In this document: positions 35,624-49,900 of the stretch, one piece after another | Layout of the letters: every line of letters starts with the position of its first letter | How positions within the stretch are numbered: position 1 is the stretch's first letter | Source of the DNA: Clostridia bacterium | GTDB lineage: Bacteria; Bacillota; Clostridia; Oscillospirales; Oscillospiraceae | Assembly: GCA_009929315.1 (NCBI GenBank) | Contig: SAAS01000008.1 | Span: forward strand, 51,946 to 115,945 | Direction of reading: 5' to 3' | Length of the DNA: 64,000 nt | Translations under genes and position numbers: made by a program | Notes under the pieces: model-generated | Told to the model about the DNA's origin: nothing | Seen by the model: the letters and a program-made list of their open reading frames with translations, nothing else | The model's database searches: none

Positions 35624-36748
35624 TCAATTTAAAATGGTTTTTTCGGTTTCCTTGTCAAAGATGTGAACAGCCTCGGTATCGAACGCGAAGGTGACCCTGC
35701 TGCCGGAACTCATGCGGATTTTTGAATCGACAACGCAGGCGAATTCTAATTCCGAAACCTTAATGAAGACATTGCTCTCGGCGCCCAGCAGTTCAACGAA
35801 ATCAACATCCGCCTCAACGGACTGCTGCGGATGCAATGAAACAAACTCGGGCTCGCAGTGAATATCGTTTGGCCGTATTCCGAAAAGCACGGTTTTTCCA
35901 ACACAAGCTAGGAGCTCGGGTGCTTTGCCCTTTTCCTCCGAAAGGGCGACTCTAGTTTTCTTCTCGCCCTCGCCGAATTCCAAATATGTATGCTCGCGGT
36001 CACTCGTCACAAGAGCTTCGGCAATATTCATCTGCGGGGTCCCCATAAAGGTTGCCACAAAAAGGTTGCAGGGTTTGTCGAAAAGCTCCTGCGGGGGCGC
36101 GATTTGCTGAACAAAGCCATCTTTCATCACAACGATTCGTGTGCCCATTGTCATCGCTTCCGTTTGGTCATGCGTAACGTAAACAAAGGTTGTTTCCAGC
36201 TGTGTATGCAGTTTTGAAAGTTCCGCGCGCATCGCGGTACGCAGCTTCGCGTCGAGGTTTGAAAGAGGCTCGTCAAGTAAAAAGACTTTTGGTTTGCGGA
36301 CTATGGCTCTTCCCAACGCCACGCGTTGGCGCTGACCGCCCGACAAGGCCGCGGGCTTTCTGTCCAAAAGGTTTTCAATTTCCAGAATTTTCGCAGCTTC
36401 CTCTACCCTCTGCTTTATCTCAGCTCGGGGTGTTTTGCGTATTTTCAGCCCAAAGGACATGTTTTCAAAGACAGTCATGTGCGGGTAAAGCGCATAGTTC
36501 TGAAAAACCATGGCGATATCCCTGTCTTTCGGCGGCACATCGTTAACCTGCTGTCCGTCAATATACAGACTGCCCTCGGTTATTTCCTCCAAGCCCGCTA
36601 TCATACGAAGCGTTGTTGACTTTCCGCAGCCGGACGGACCGACAAGAATCACGAACTCCTTGTCCTCGATTTCCATGTTGAAGTCTGTTACTGCAACAAC
36701 ATCGCCGGGATAGGTTTTTCCGATTCCTTTCAAGGTAACACTAGACAT
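35624..36748 (-). CDS. MsmX/UgpC-type sugar ABC transporter ATPase
   Basis: 374 residues. The ABC domain has Walker A GPSGCGKSTT, signature LSGGQRQRVALGRAI, Walker B VFLLDEPLSNLDAKLR and the switch THDQTEAMTMG. A C-terminal OB-type regulatory domain (about 240-374) is of the MalK/UgpC kind. No permease or binding protein lies nearby, so it is likely a shared ATPase serving several carbohydrate importers, as MsmX does in Bacillus. ATG 36748 follows GGAGG. Confidence 0.92.
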   Translation of the reverse strand: MSSVTLKGIGKTYPGDVVAVTDFNMEIEDKEFVILVGPSGCGKSTTLRMIAGLEEITEGSLYIDGQQVNDVPPKDRDIAMVFQNYALYPHMTVFENMSFGLKIRKTPRAEIKQRVEEAAKILEIENLLDRKPAALSGGQRQRVALGRAIVRKPKVFLLDEPLSNLDAKLRTAMRAELSKLHTQLETTFVYVTHDQTEAMTMGTRIVVMKDGFVQQIAPPQELFDKPCNLFVATFMGTPQMNIAEALVTSDREHTYLEFGEGEKKTRVALSEEKGKAPELLACVGKTVLFGIRPNDIHCEPEFVSLHPQQSVEADVDFVELLGAESNVFIKVSELEFACVVDSKIRMSSGSRVTFAFDTEAVHIFDKETEKTILN

Positions 36749-36891
36749 GTTTGTCCTCCAAGTTATACGTGCGCAGCTCCCTTCGGAGCAACACACCGCC
36801 TATTATGATATCACAAAGCGAGATGCCTTTAAATTGACTTTATTTACAAAGCTCGACACCCATGCTTGTAAATACTTATCATAAATTGTTT

Positions 36892-37620
36892 CTAATCTGT
36901 AACATTTTTGTTAACGATAAGTTTTATGTCGTTTTCGGTCAATTCTTTAAATTCACCGGGAGTAAGTGCCGTGTCCAGCACAAGCTCACCCATAGCGATT
37001 CTTTTGAGCGAGTGCACCGGCTTTGCTCTTGAGGCAAGCATACGCTTGACCTGATGATACTGCCCCTCAAAAATCGTAAGATAGCCGTGACAGGGGTCGT
37101 CCGCATCGATTTTGAGAAAGGACGGAAGGCATTTTGAGCCGTCTTTGAGCTCAACACCCTTTTCAAACGCATCTATATCTCCCGTGTCAAGAGAGCCCGA
37201 GCAGTAAAACTCATATAGCTTGCTGATGTGCTTTTTGGGAGAGGTGACTTTATGGCAGAACTCGCCGTCATTGGTCAATATCAGAAGCCCCGTGGTATCC
37301 TTGTCAAGCCTGCCGACGGGAAAGAGCTTCAGGCGCTTCAGTTCCGTGGGCAAAAGGTCGAGCACGGTTTTTTCTCTTTTGTCCTCCGTCGCCGTGACAA
37401 AGCCCTCGGGCTTATTCAGCATAAAATAGCGGCGCGAATTTCCGCTGACGAGCTTTCCGTCAACACGAATCGAAACACATTCCGTGTCAATTTTACTGTC
37501 AGCCGCGCTCACGACTGTGCCGTCCACAGACACCCTGCCTGATAAGATGAGTTTCCTTGCCTCGCTTCTGGAAGCAAGACCCGCGTCGCATATAGATTTG
37601 TCAAGGCGTGTAAGACCCAT
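36892..37620 (-). CDS. RsuA/RluB-family rRNA pseudouridine synthase
   Basis: 242 residues. An S4 RNA-binding domain (RLDKSICDAGLASRSEARKLILSGRVSVDG) starts the protein; the catalytic domain has GRLDKDTTGLLILTNDG, with the essential Asp, and a KMYEV-like end (FEGQYHQVKRMLASRAKPV). It modifies a uridine in 16S or 23S rRNA; the exact site cannot be told. ATG 37620 follows GGGGGG; upstream in-frame codons lack a site. Confidence 0.9.
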   Translation of the reverse strand: MGLTRLDKSICDAGLASRSEARKLILSGRVSVDGTVVSAADSKIDTECVSIRVDGKLVSGNSRRYFMLNKPEGFVTATEDKREKTVLDLLPTELKRLKLFPVGRLDKDTTGLLILTNDGEFCHKVTSPKKHISKLYEFYCSGSLDTGDIDAFEKGVELKDGSKCLPSFLKIDADDPCHGYLTIFEGQYHQVKRMLASRAKPVHSLKRIAMGELVLDTALTPGEFKELTENDIKLIVNKNVTD

Positions 37621-37688
37621 AAGCCCCCCAATAAGCAGCAGCTTTTTTAAACCGAGTTCCTTCAAAAAGGAATTATAAACTGTCTGAC

Positions 37689-37717
37689 ATTATAGCATAT
37701 CCCGCTTAATAATTGAA
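37689..37717 (-). promoter_or_regulatory. Promoter for the pseudouridine synthase gene
   Basis: Minus-strand -10 TATAAT (37689-37694), preceded by TATGC, with a weak -35 TTCAAT 17 nt upstream. Confidence 0.55.
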
Positions 37718-37817
37718 TACTTTCTATTAGACTTTAATTGCGCCGGACTTAGCGCACAATATTATATCTCCGCTTACGAAGCAAAAAATACTTTATCATG
37801 GCAGGGGGAGGCAAATT

Positions 37818-38279
37818 ATGTTTGTATTAACATTCAAATGGAACAAAAAAATTGCACTGCTGGTGGTTATTGCCGCGGCGCTTGTGCTGTGCGCAATAAT
37901 TCTGGCCATTGCGGGCGGAGACAGAGCCGAAGGAACACCCGGAACTCCGAAGGTTAAGACGAACGAAGAGCGAGTAATGTTTCTCAACAAGCTCGGCTGG
38001 GCGGTGGATGAGACACCGATAAGTAAAAATACGGTCGTCATTCCGAAAGAATTTTCCGACGTTTACGAAACCTACAATCAGCTGCAGCTGGATCAGGGCT
38101 ACGACCTTTCCAAATACAGCGGGCTGGAAGCCATTATTTATACATACACGGTAACTAATTACACGGGTTATACGGGAAATGTGGTTGCCGACCTTTATGT
38201 GATGAACTATGAGGTAATCGGCGGGGACATTCACTCTCTTGCAATTGACGGTTTTATGCACGGCTTGGGCAAAAAATAG
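37818..38279 (+). CDS. DUF4830-type membrane-anchored protein
   Basis: 153 residues. One N-terminal membrane helix (about 11-33) anchors an outside domain that begins NEERVMFLNKLGW, continues VVIPKEFSDVYETYNQLQLDQGYDLSKYSG and ends IGGDIHSLAIDGFMHGL; this is the pattern I associate with DUF4830 of Clostridia. No function is known. It is a single-gene unit with GGGGAGG ahead, ending in a terminator shared with tuf. Confidence 0.8.
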   Translation: MFVLTFKWNKKIALLVVIAAALVLCAIILAIAGGDRAEGTPGTPKVKTNEERVMFLNKLGWAVDETPISKNTVVIPKEFSDVYETYNQLQLDQGYDLSKYSGLEAIIYTYTVTNYTGYTGNVVADLYVMNYEVIGGDIHSLAIDGFMHGLGKK

Positions 38280-38294
38280 TCTCAAATGATAAAA

Positions 38295-38325
38295 AAGCTC
38301 CCGCGGAGAAATCCGCGGGAGCTTT
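38295..38325. terminator. Bidirectional terminator between the DUF4830 gene and tuf
   Basis: Perfect GCTCCCGCGGA/TCCGCGGGAGC stem, loop of about four to seven nt, T-runs on both strands. It lies just after the tuf stop. Confidence 0.9.
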
Positions 38326-38337
38326 TATTAGGTTTAA

Positions 38338-39540
38338 TTACTTCTGCTCAACAGCGATAACAACGCCCGAACCAACGGTACGGCCGCCTTCGCGGATAGC
38401 GAAGCGGAGGCCTTCTTCAATAGCGATGGGCATGATGAGCTCAACCTTCATGTCGATGTTGTCGCCGGGCATGCACATTTCAACGCCTTCGGGAAGGCTG
38501 ATAACGCCTGTTACGTCTGTTGTACGGAAATAGAACTGGGGACGATAGTTGTTGAAGAACGGTGTATGACGGCCGCCTTCTTCTTTGCTCAGAACGTAAA
38601 CTTGTCCAGTAAACTTTGTGTGGGGCTTGATGGAGTTGGGAGCTGCGAGAACCTGTCCGCGCTCAACTTCACCCTTTGTGATACCACGGAGCAGAGTTCC
38701 GACGTTGTCGCCTGCTTCAGCAAACTCGAGGAGCTTGTGGAACATTTCGGTGCCGGTAACGGTGGTTTCCTTGGTGTCCTTAAGACCGACTATCTGAACC
38801 TTGTCGCCGACCTTAACGCGGCCACGCTCAACACGGCCTGTGGTAACTGTGCCACGTCCGGTGATTGTGAAAACGTCTTCAACAGGCATGAGGAAGGGCA
38901 TGTCGCTCTTGCGCTCGGGGGTGGGGATATAGCTGTCGACCGCGTCCATGAGCTCCTTGATGCATGCGAAATCGGGATCGTTAATATCCTTGGATTCGCA
39001 GGAAAGAGCGATGAGGGCGCTGCCCTTGATGATGGGGATATCGTCTCCGGGGAACTTCTCTTTTGTGAGAAGCTCGCGAACTTCCATCTCAACGAGCTCG
39101 ATGAGTTCGGGATCGTCGACCTGGTCGCACTTGTTCAGGAAAACAACGATTGCGGGCACGCCGACCTGACGGGCAAGGATGATATGCTCGCGGGTCTGAG
39201 CCATAGGACCGTCGGATGCTGCTATAACAAGGATAGCGCCGTCCATCTGAGCTGCGCCGGTAATCATGTTCTTGATATAGTCGGCGTGGCCCGGGCAGTC
39301 AACGTGTGCATAGTGACGAGCTTCGGTCTGATACTCAACGTGAGCGGTGTTGATGGTGATACCGCGCTCGCGCTCTTCGGGAGCCTTATCGATGCTGGCA
39401 TAATCGGTGTACTCAGCTTTGCCCTGCAAAGCAAGGTACTTTGTGATAGCGGCGGTAAGTGTGGTCTTGCCGTGGTCAACGTGACCGATGGTGCCGATAT
39501 TTACGTGGGGCTTGGATCTATCGAATTGCTGCTTAGCCAT
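38338..39540 (-). CDS. tuf: Elongation factor Tu
   Basis: 400 residues; brings aminoacyl-tRNA to the ribosome. GTPase motifs [17 protein letters not shown] and NKCDQVDD are complete, and domains 2-3 end in [11 protein letters not shown]. It follows fusA in the classical str order, but has its own promoter in the 121-nt gap and a strong AAGGAGG site. Confidence 0.98.
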   Translation of the reverse strand: MAKQQFDRSKPHVNIGTIGHVDHGKTTLTAAITKYLALQGKAEYTDYASIDKAPEERERGITINTAHVEYQTEARHYAHVDCPGHADYIKNMITGAAQMDGAILVIAASDGPMAQTREHIILARQVGVPAIVVFLNKCDQVDDPELIELVEMEVRELLTKEKFPGDDIPIIKGSALIALSCESKDINDPDFACIKELMDAVDSYIPTPERKSDMPFLMPVEDVFTITGRGTVTTGRVERGRVKVGDKVQIVGLKDTKETTVTGTEMFHKLLEFAEAGDNVGTLLRGITKGEVERGQVLAAPNSIKPHTKFTGQVYVLSKEEGGRHTPFFNNYRPQFYFRTTDVTGVISLPEGVEMCMPGDNIDMKVELIMPIAIEEGLRFAIREGGRTVGSGVVIAVEQK

Positions 39541-39616
39541 TTGGAACTTCCTCCTTAAAATATGTTGACATTAAATAATTTACATTAAAATAGGGCTAAA
39601 TTTGAATTGCGTTACA

Positions 39617-39645
39617 ATATTACAGTATTCCGCTGCTCTTTGCAA
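39617..39645 (-). promoter_or_regulatory. Internal promoter for tuf
   Basis: Minus-strand -35 TTGCAA (39640-39645), 17-nt spacer, -10 TAATAT (39617-39622), between fusA and tuf. It leaves a ~70-nt leader. Confidence 0.7.
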
Positions 39646-39661
39646 CAGAAATTTTACTGTT

Positions 39662-41743
<2,082 letters not shown>

Positions 41744-41758
41744 ATATTAAACTCCTGA

Positions 41759-42229
41759 TTACCAGCGGTAATGAGCAAATGCCTTGTTTGACTCTGCCAT
41801 CTTGTGAGTGTCTTCACGCTTCTTCACCGAACCGCCGGTATTATTCAGCGCATCCAGTATTTCACCGGCAAGACGCTCTTTCATTGTTTTTTCGTTACGC
41901 TTGCGAGCGTAGTTTGTCAGCCAGCGAAGACCAAGGGTCTGGCGTCTTTCAGGTCTTACTTCAAGCGGAACCTGATAAGTTGCGCCGCCGACACGACGTG
42001 CCTTAACTTCAAGAGAAGGCATGATATTATTTAGCGCTTCTACAAACGCTTCCTGCGGGTTGCGTCCGGTCTTTTCCTTTATGATATCAAAAGCATCATA
42101 AACGACCTTCTGAGCAACACCCTTCTTGCCGTCGAGCATAATACTGTTGGTTAGCTTTGTAACCAAAACGGAATTATACATCGGATCGGGAAGAATGACT
42201 CTTGTGGGTACGTTACCTCTTCTGGGCAC
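41759..42229 (-). CDS. rpsG: 30S ribosomal protein S7
   Basis: 156 residues from the GTG at 42229, exactly the usual S7 length ([19 protein letters not shown]). AAGGAGG lies 8 nt before that GTG; an earlier ATG would add a stretch with no likeness to S7. It nucleates the 30S head by binding 16S rRNA. It ends FAHYRW, as usual. Confidence 0.97.
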   Translation of the reverse strand: MPRRGNVPTRVILPDPMYNSVLVTKLTNSIMLDGKKGVAQKVVYDAFDIIKEKTGRNPQEAFVEALNNIMPSLEVKARRVGGATYQVPLEVRPERRQTLGLRWLTNYARKRNEKTMKERLAGEILDALNNTGGSVKKREDTHKMAESNKAFAHYRW

Positions 42230-42367
42230 TATACTTCCCTCCTTCATACTAAAATGAATCTCATAGGTACTCGAAAAGGCTATTGCCTTTCCGCATATGC
42301 CTGTCGGCAGTAACATACTATATATGAAACTCCGGACAAGGCATAAGCCTTGCGCTAAAGCGCGTGT

Positions 42368-42784
42368 TTACTTTTTCTTGCCTTTTTTTGTGCCGTACTT
42401 ACTACGAGCCTGCTTGCGGTTTGCAACACCCTGGGTATCCAAGGTTCCGCGAATAATGTGGTAACGAACGCCGGGGAGATCCTTTACACGTCCGCCGCGA
42501 ATCATAACAACGGAGTGCTCCTGAAGGTTATGACCGATTCCGGGGATATACGCGATGACTTCATAGCCGTTTGTCAGACGAACACGGGCGATTTTACGAA
42601 GCGCGGAGTTCGGCTTCTTAGGTGTGGCTGTACGAACCGCGGTGCAAACGCCTCTCTTCTGAGGTGCCGATAAATCGGTTTCCTTGTTCTTGATGGTATT
42701 GAGGCCTTTCTGCATCGCAGGAGAAGTTGATTTGTGGGTCGGTACCTCTCTGCCTTTTCTTACCAGCTGGTTAAACGTAGGCAT
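42368..42784 (-). CDS. rpsL: 30S ribosomal protein S12
   Basis: 138 residues; decoding-centre protein. [11 protein letters not shown] begins it; [15 protein letters not shown] and [35 protein letters not shown] are hallmark stretches. The lysine of KKPNSA, changed in many streptomycin-resistant strains, is present in its usual form. The site AGGAGG precedes the start. Confidence 0.98.
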   Translation of the reverse strand: MPTFNQLVRKGREVPTHKSTSPAMQKGLNTIKNKETDLSAPQKRGVCTAVRTATPKKPNSALRKIARVRLTNGYEVIAYIPGIGHNLQEHSVVMIRGGRVKDLPGVRYHIIRGTLDTQGVANRKQARSKYGTKKGKKK

Positions 42785-42980
42785 ATCTTTCCTCCTTTCT
42801 TCAATATTTCACATAGATATTATTTTTAACGGAAACCTCGAAAGATATTCCGAGAAAAAACAAAGTTATTCTGCCGCTTTCGCGCGCGATATACCAGGTA
42901 CAAAAACTAAAATTTCACGCTGTTTCGGACAATAAACACACCAAAACGTAAAAATTGTCAGTTCACCCATGCAAATAAGC

Positions 42981-43009
42981 ATTTTAGCATAATGCACAAG
43001 TCTAGTCAA
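42981..43009 (-). promoter_or_regulatory. Promoter for rpsL-rpsG-fusA
   Basis: Minus-strand -35 TTGACT (43004-43009), 17-nt spacer, -10 TAAAAT preceded by TATGC (42981-42986). The rest of the 305-nt gap 42785-43089 holds a ~190-nt leader without an evident gene and the rpoC stem-loop. Confidence 0.75.
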
Positions 43010-43037
43010 GATTTTTCTGCAATTAAATTAGGCGAAG

Positions 43038-43076
43038 ACATACCGGAGCCGTAGAAAAAACTCGGCTCCGGTATGT
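43038..43076 (-). terminator. Stem-loop after rpoC
   Basis: Perfect 14-bp stem (ACATACCGGAGCCG and its complement) with an 11-nt loop, 14 nt past the rpoC stop. Only a weak U-run follows on the minus strand. Confidence 0.75.
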
Positions 43077-43089
43077 TGTTGGGTTTTGC

Positions 43090-46000
43090 TTAAAGAGCGT
43101 TTGTACGTCCGACAAGAGCGCTCAGGTCAACGTAATCGTCTGTCGACTTCTCAACAGTTTCGTCTGTCTGGGTGCTGAACTCGCGATAAAGGTCAAGTCC
43201 GCTTCCGGCGGGAATGAGCTTGCCTATAATTACGTTTTCTTTCAGACCTACAAGGTGGTCAACCTTGCCCTTGATGGCGGCGTCAGTCAGAACCTTTGTA
43301 GTTTCCTGGAAGGAGGCCGCGGAAAGGAAGCTCTCCGTCGCCAGCGAGGCCTTGGTTATACCGAGAAGGGTTTGGGTGCAGGTCGCGGTCTTAAGCTCGG
43401 TTTCGCCTGCCGCGATTCTCTTTTCGATTTCGAGATTGGCGTCGTTGATATCGTTCCAGTCCACAGTCGCACCGGAGAGAAGGTCCGTATCCCCCGATTC
43501 CTCAACGCGAACCTTGCGCATCATCTGACGTACTATTACCTCGATGTGCTTATCGTTGATGTCAACGCCCTGCTGACGATAAACCTTCTGAACCTCTTGG
43601 ATGATATAGCTCTGACATTCGGAAATTCCGATTATTCGAAGCACGTCGTGCGGATTGAAGGCGCCGCTTGTGAGAGGCTGACCCTTCACAACGGTATCGC
43701 CTGAGGCAACGAGAAGTCCCGCGGAATAAGGGATTTGGAACTCCATTATCTCCCCTGTTTCCGAGTTCATAACGGCAACCGCGCACATTGCGTTCTTCTT
43801 GGTCTCCTCTATGGAGACCTTTCCGGAAAGTTCAGCAAGTACAGCCATCTTCTTGGGTTTTCTGGCCTCGAACAGTTCCTCGACTCGGGGAAGGCCCTGC
43901 GTAATATCGTCGCCCGCAATACCGCCGGTGTGGAAGGTACGCATCGTAAGCTGCGTGCCAGGTTCGCCGATGGATTGAGCTGCGATTACGCCGACCGCTT
44001 CGCCCGCGTTAACGGGTGAGCCTGCCGCAAGGTTAACGCCGTAGCATTTTGCGCAAACTCCGCTCTTGGAGTCGCACATCATGACTGAGCGCACCATAAC
44101 TTCGGTTATGCCGGCGGCTTCAAGAGCCGCGGCGTCGCTCTTCATAAGCATATTTTTTGTTGTGAAGATAATCTTGCCCGTTTTCGGGTCGACAATGTCA
44201 TTGAGCGGATAGCGGCCGTGGATGCTCTCGCCGAAGGTCTGGACAACCTGTCCCTTGTCGTACATTGTGGTTGCCTTGATTCCCTTTTGCGTTCCGCAGT
44301 CATGCTCGCGGATGATAACGTCCTGAGAAACGTCGACAAGTCTGCGGGTAAGGTAGCCGGAGTCCGCCGTACGAAGCGCGGTATCGGCAAGTCCCTTGCG
44401 CGCGCCTCTGGATGAGATAAAGTATTCCAGAACGGAAAGGCCTTCGCGGAAGTTTGCCTTAATCGGGATTTCGATGGTTTTACCTGCGGTGTTTGCCATA
44501 AGGCCGCGCATACCGGAAAGCTGACGAATCTGGTTCATGCTTCCGCGGGCGCCCGAGTTTGCCATCATATAGATGGGGTTAAACTCGTCAAGGTTATTCT
44601 GCAAAGCCTTGGTAACATCCTTGGTGGTCTGCTCCCATTCGGCAACGACAAGGCGGTAGCGCTCGTCGTCGGTGATAAGTCCGCGCTTGAACTGCTTTTC
44701 AATTGACACGACCTTCTGTTCGGTTGCCCTGATAAGCATTTTCTTTTCCGAAGGCACTGTCATATCGGCAATGGAAATTGTAATTGCGCCGAGCGTTGAA
44801 TACTTGTAGCCCATTGACTTGATGTTGTCAAGCACCTCGGCGGAAATTGTGAAGCCGTGCTTTGTGATACATTTGTTTATGATAACACCGAGCTGCTTTT
44901 TTCCGACTTGGAAGTTGAGCTCGTAGTCGAACATCTTGTCGGGGTCGGTTCTGTCGACGAAGCCCAAGTCCTGAGGAATAGGCTCGTTGAAAAGAATGCG
45001 TCCGACAGTGGTCTGGGTAAGCTTATGGCGAATTTCGCCGCCAATGGTTTTAATAACGCGAACTCTGATTGGAGAGTGCATGCCGATTGCTCCGTCCTCA
45101 TAGGCCATAATGGCCTCGTTCGGACCGGAGAAGGCGCGGACGCCCTCAAAGGTCGCAATTTTAAGGGTGGTTTCACCGGCTCTGATTCTTTCGACGATTC
45201 TCTCGTTGGCCACGCTGAGTTCCTTATAGGGAACAACGCTGTCCTTTGTAAGAGATGTGTCGCCCGGATCGTTGACGCGGAGCATTTCGTCCTCGTACTC
45301 GCCCATTCTGATAAAGGTCAGGTAATAGGCGCCCAGAATCATATCCTGAGTCGGGATTGTTACGGGGTTTCCGTCCTGCGGGCGCAGGAGGTTATTGGCC
45401 GAAAGCATGAGAATGCGCGCTTCCGCCTGAGCCTCCGCCGAAAGCGGAACGTGAATAGCCATCTGGTCGCCGTCGAAGTCGGCGTTGTAAGCGGTGCAGA
45501 CCAAGGGATGAAGTTTCAGAGCGCGGCCCTCAACAAGGATTGGCTCAAACGCTTGGATTCCCAAACGGTGAAGCGTCGGCGCGCGGTTTAAGAGCACCGG
45601 GTGTTCCTTGATAACGACATCAAGAGCGTCCCAAACCTCTGTCTGCTGCTTGTCAACCATCTTCTTGGCTGATTTAATGTTATTTGCGAAGCCGTCCTCA
45701 ACCAGCTTTTTCATGACGAAGGGGCGGAAAAGCTCGATAGCCATTTCCTTCGGCACACCGCACTGATAGAGCTTAAGCTCGGGTCCGACGACGATGACGG
45801 AACGTCCAGAATAGTCAACGCGCTTGCCGAGAAGGTTCTGACGGAAGCGTCCCTGCTTGCCCTTGAGCATATCGGAAAGCGACTTGAGCGCTCGGGAGTT
45901 GGCGCCCGTAACGGCTCTGCCGCGGCGGCCGTTGTCGATCAGAGCGTCAACCGCTTCCTGGAGCATGCGCTTTTCATTGCGGACTATGATATCGGGCGCG

Positions 46001-46914
46001 TTGAGCTGAATAAGCCTTTTTAAACGGTTGTTGCGGTTAATTACGCGGCGATAGAGGTCATTTAGATCACTCGTGGCAAAACGTCCGCCATCGAGCTGGA
46101 CCATCGGGCGAAGCTCGGGAGGAATAACCGGCAAAATGTCGATTATCATCCACTCGGGAGCGTTGCCGGAATGAAGAAACGCTTCGACGACCTCAAGTCT
46201 TTTAACTATCTTCGCCTTTTTCTGCCCGGACGCGTCCTTAAGCTCTTTACGAAGATCCTCGGAAAGGGGAACAAGCCCGTCAAGCCCCTTGAGTTCCTCT
46301 TCCTCCGCTTCCGTACGATTGGCCTTGGCAATGAGGGCCAGCTTTCTGCGGCTGCGCTCTTCGGAAAGACCTATGGTTTGAAGAAGCTTTTTAATAGCCT
46401 CGGCGCCCATGCCGGCGTCAAAGTCGTCCTCATATTTTTCGCGCATATCGCGAAATTCTTTTTCTGAAAGAATTTGGTTTTTCTGAAGCGGCGTCATGCC
46501 GGGGTCAGTCACGATATAGGAGGCGAAGTAAAGAACCTTTTCAAGTATGCGCGGTGTAAGGTCAAGCAGCAGTCCCATGCGGGAGGGGATTCCCTTGAAG
46601 TACCATATATGGGAAACCGGTGTCGCAAGCTCGATATGGCCCATGCGCTCGCGGCGAACCTTTGATTTTGTTACTTCAACTCCGCAGCGGTCGCAGATTT
46701 TGCCCTTGTAGCGAATTTTCTTGTACTTTCCGCAGTGACATTCCCAGTCCTTTGTCGGTCCGAAGATTTTTTCGCAGAACAGTCCGTCACGTTCAGGCTT
46801 TAGAGTGCGGTAGTTTATTGTTTCGGGCTTTTTAACCTCACCGAAGGACCAGCTTTTAATCATTTTTGGAGATGCAATGCCTATCTGAATGGCGTCAAAA
46901 GGTGCATAGCTCAT
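43090..46914 (-). CDS. rpoC: DNA-directed RNA polymerase subunit beta'
   Basis: 1274 residues. The N-terminal zinc finger CHCG...CDRCG, the clamp, and the catalytic [15 protein letters not shown], with three Mg-binding Asp, are present; the second zinc site ([15 protein letters not shown]) and the trigger-loop region [18 protein letters not shown] follow. It overlaps the rpoB stop by 4 nt. Confidence 0.99.
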   Translation of the reverse strand: MSYAPFDAIQIGIASPKMIKSWSFGEVKKPETINYRTLKPERDGLFCEKIFGPTKDWECHCGKYKKIRYKGKICDRCGVEVTKSKVRRERMGHIELATPVSHIWYFKGIPSRMGLLLDLTPRILEKVLYFASYIVTDPGMTPLQKNQILSEKEFRDMREKYEDDFDAGMGAEAIKKLLQTIGLSEERSRRKLALIAKANRTEAEEEELKGLDGLVPLSEDLRKELKDASGQKKAKIVKRLEVVEAFLHSGNAPEWMIIDILPVIPPELRPMVQLDGGRFATSDLNDLYRRVINRNNRLKRLIQLNAPDIIVRNEKRMLQEAVDALIDNGRRGRAVTGANSRALKSLSDMLKGKQGRFRQNLLGKRVDYSGRSVIVVGPELKLYQCGVPKEMAIELFRPFVMKKLVEDGFANNIKSAKKMVDKQQTEVWDALDVVIKEHPVLLNRAPTLHRLGIQAFEPILVEGRALKLHPLVCTAYNADFDGDQMAIHVPLSAEAQAEARILMLSANNLLRPQDGNPVTIPTQDMILGAYYLTFIRMGEYEDEMLRVNDPGDTSLTKDSVVPYKELSVANERIVERIRAGETTLKIATFEGVRAFSGPNEAIMAYEDGAIGMHSPIRVRVIKTIGGEIRHKLTQTTVGRILFNEPIPQDLGFVDRTDPDKMFDYELNFQVGKKQLGVIINKCITKHGFTISAEVLDNIKSMGYKYSTLGAITISIADMTVPSEKKMLIRATEQKVVSIEKQFKRGLITDDERYRLVVAEWEQTTKDVTKALQNNLDEFNPIYMMANSGARGSMNQIRQLSGMRGLMANTAGKTIEIPIKANFREGLSVLEYFISSRGARKGLADTALRTADSGYLTRRLVDVSQDVIIREHDCGTQKGIKATTMYDKGQVVQTFGESIHGRYPLNDIVDPKTGKIIFTTKNMLMKSDAAALEAAGITEVMVRSVMMCDSKSGVCAKCYGVNLAAGSPVNAGEAVGVIAAQSIGEPGTQLTMRTFHTGGIAGDDITQGLPRVEELFEARKPKKMAVLAELSGKVSIEETKKNAMCAVAVMNSETGEIMEFQIPYSAGLLVASGDTVVKGQPLTSGAFNPHDVLRIIGISECQSYIIQEVQKVYRQQGVDINDKHIEVIVRQMMRKVRVEESGDTDLLSGATVDWNDINDANLEIEKRIAAGETELKTATCTQTLLGITKASLATESFLSAASFQETTKVLTDAAIKGKVDHLVGLKENVIIGKLIPAGSGLDLYREFSTQTDETVEKSTDDYVDLSALVGRTNAL

Positions 46915-49900
46915 ATCTGTACCTCCTCAGTCTCTACGATATCGTCGCCCAAGTCCAAATCATCCTCGACTTTTTCGATGGTGAATCCGGAGGCCTCAAT
47001 CTCGCTTTCGTCCGGCGGCAGCAGATCGTCGCGGAAGTCCGGTGAGAAGTCGTCGTCCTCGTCCTGATCCTTAAGCTCAATCTCGTCGCCGTATTTGTCG
47101 AGAACACGAACGTCAAGGCACAGGGACTGAAGCTCCTTAACGAGAACCTTGAAGGATTCGGGAACTCCCGGCTGCGGGATATTGTGTCCCTTAACAATGC
47201 TCTCGTAGGTTCTTACGCGGCCTGTAACGTCATCGGACTTGACCGTGAGGATTTCCTGGAGCGTGTATGCCGCACCGTAGGCCTCGAGAGCCCAGACTTC
47301 CATTTCGCCGAAGCGCTGGCCGCCGAACTGAGCTTTTCCGCCCAGAGGCTGCTGCGTAACAAGGCTGTAAGGACCTGTGCTTCTGGCGTGAATCTTATCA
47401 TCGACAAGATGGTGGAGCTTCAAGAAGTAGACGTAGCCGACGGTAACGGGGTTATCAAAGGCTCTGCCTGTGCGTCCGTCGTACAAAACAGTCTTACCGT
47501 CCGAGCGAAGGCCCGCGAGCTCAAGTGTTTCACGGATTTCTTCTTCGTTTGCTCCGTTGAAAATCGGTGTTGCAACCTTCCAGCCGAGAGCCTGAGCCGC
47601 ATAGCCGAGGTGAACCTCAAGCACCTGCCCGATGTTCATTCGGGAAGGAACGCCCAGAGGGTTCAGAACTATATCGAGCGGTGTGCCGTCAGGCATGTAG
47701 GGCATATCTTCTTTCGGAAGTATGCGCGAAACAACGCCCTTGTTGCCGTGGCGTCCCGCCATTTTGTCGCCGACGGAGATTTTGCGCTTCTGCGCGATAT
47801 AGACGCGAACCACCTCGTTAACTCCGGGGGAAAGCTCGTCGCCCGCTTCTCTTGTAAAGCGTTTAACATCGACAATGATGCCCGATTCGCCGTGGGGAAC
47901 CTTAAGCGAGGTATCGCGGACTTCTCTTGCCTTTTCGCCGAAGATGGCGCGAAGCAGGCGCTCCTCGGCGGTAAGGTCGGTTTCGCCCTTGGGCGTAACC
48001 TTGCCGACCAGAATATCTCCCGAGTGAACCTCGGCTCCGATGCAGATTATGCCGCGCTCGTCAAGATATTTAAGAGCGTCTTCGCCGACGCCGGGGATAT
48101 CACGGGTGATTTCCTCGGGTCCGAGTTTCGTGTCGCGCGCGTCACATTCATATTCCTCAACGTGGAGCGAGGTAAAGGTGTCCTCCATGACAAGGCGCTC
48201 ATTTAAGAGGATAGCGTCTTCGTAGTTGTAGCCTTCCCAGGTCATAAAGCCGACAAGGATGTTCTTGCCGAGTGAAATCTCACCGTTAGAGGTCGCGGGA
48301 CCGTCGGTAATAACGTCGTCCTTTTTAACTCTTTCGCCGACTTCAACTATGGGGCGCTGGTTAATGCAGGTGCCTTGGTTACTTCTTGCGAATTTAACGA
48401 GTTTATAGTCCTTATTTTCGCCGTCGTCATATTTAACGGAAATATTTGTCGCCGAAACCTTGGTAACAACGCCTTCCCTCTCGGCCGTGAGAACAACCTT
48501 TGAGTCGACAGCGCATTTGTGCTCAATTCCTGTGGCAACAATGGGCTGCTCGGTCGTCATGAGAGGAACTGCCTGACGCTGCATGTTCGCGCCCATGAGA
48601 GCACGGTTCGCGTCGTCGTTTTCAAGGAACGGAATCATCGCGGTTGCGATTGAAATCATCATGCGGGGCGAAATGTCGATATAGTCGACGCGTTCGCGGT
48701 CAACCTCGATAATCTCGTCGCGATGGCGGCAGGTAATACGTTCGTTTGCTAGGCAGCCGTTCTCGTCCAGAGGCTCTGTGGCCTGCGCGACGATGTACTG
48801 GTCCTCCAGATCCGCCGTCAGGTAGTCTATTGCGTTAGAAACAAAATGCGTCTTCTTGTCAACGCGGCGATAAGGAGCGATGAGGAAGCCGTATTCGTTG
48901 ACGCGTGCATAGCTGGCGAGATACGAGATAAGCCCGATGTTCGGACCTTCAGGCGTTTCGATGGGGCACATACGTCCGTAATGGCTGTAATGAACGTCGC
49001 GGACATCGAAGCTTGCGCGCTCGCGGGAAAGACCGCCGGGTCCCAGAGCCGACATACGGCGCTTATGAGTAAGCTCCGCAAGCGGGTTTGTCTGATCCAT
49101 GAACTGGCTCAGCGGCGAGGAACCGAAAAACTCCTTGATAGCAGCCGTCACGGGGCGGATGTTTATGAGGCTCTGCGGTGTGACAATATCGAGATCCTGA
49201 AGGGTCATACGCTCGCGGATAACGCGCTCCATACGGCTGAAACCGATACGGAACTGATTCTGCAGAAGCTCGCCGACGCAGCGGATGCGGCGGTTGCCGA
49301 GATGATCGATATCGTCAGGCTCGCCGATTCCGTAGAAAAGGCCGAGGAGATAGTTAACCGAGGAGAAAATATCATCAACAATGATGTGCTTGGGAATAAG
49401 GTCATCAAGGCTGACAAGGATAGCTTCCTTCAAATCCTCGCCCTGAAATTCCTCCATGAGACGCTTTAGAACGATGAAGCGAACCTTTTCCTTGATTCGG
49501 TACTCTTTCGGGTCAAAATCAACAAAGGCGGCCATGTCGACCATGCCGTTTGAGAAAACGCGGACGTCCCTCCCGTCGGCTCTTATTACAGCGTCAATAA
49601 CGCCCCTGCGTTCGAGCTCCTCCGCCTTTTCACGAGTGATAAGCTCCCCTGCCTCGGCAATAATTTCGCCTGTCATCGGGTCGGCAATAGGCATCGCGAG
49701 ATAGTGTCCCGTAAGACGGGGGCGAAGCGTAAGCTTCTTGTTGAATTTATAGCGGCCGACACTTGAGATGTCGTAGCGGCGTTTGTCAAAGAACAAACCT
49801 TCAAGCAGAGACTCGGCGCTGTCCACCGTGGGGGGGTCGCCCGGACGGAGCTTGCGGTAAATCTCGATGAGCGATTCTTCTCTGGAAAGGCAGGCGTCCT

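Noticed and set aside
42230..42367. Small inverted repeats (GCGC/GCGC, AAGGC/GCCTT) in the rpsL-rpsG gap as a terminator
   Set aside because: Stems of four to five pairs without a T-run; may be an RNA processing site but not supportable.
47184..48206. 340-residue frame antisense to rpoB
   Set aside because: A shadow of a strongly conserved gene in a GC-biased third position; no ribosome binding site or family likeness. The same holds for long antisense frames in smc (15954-16919), tuf (38566-39558), nrdD (4702-5391) and leuS (8876-9646).
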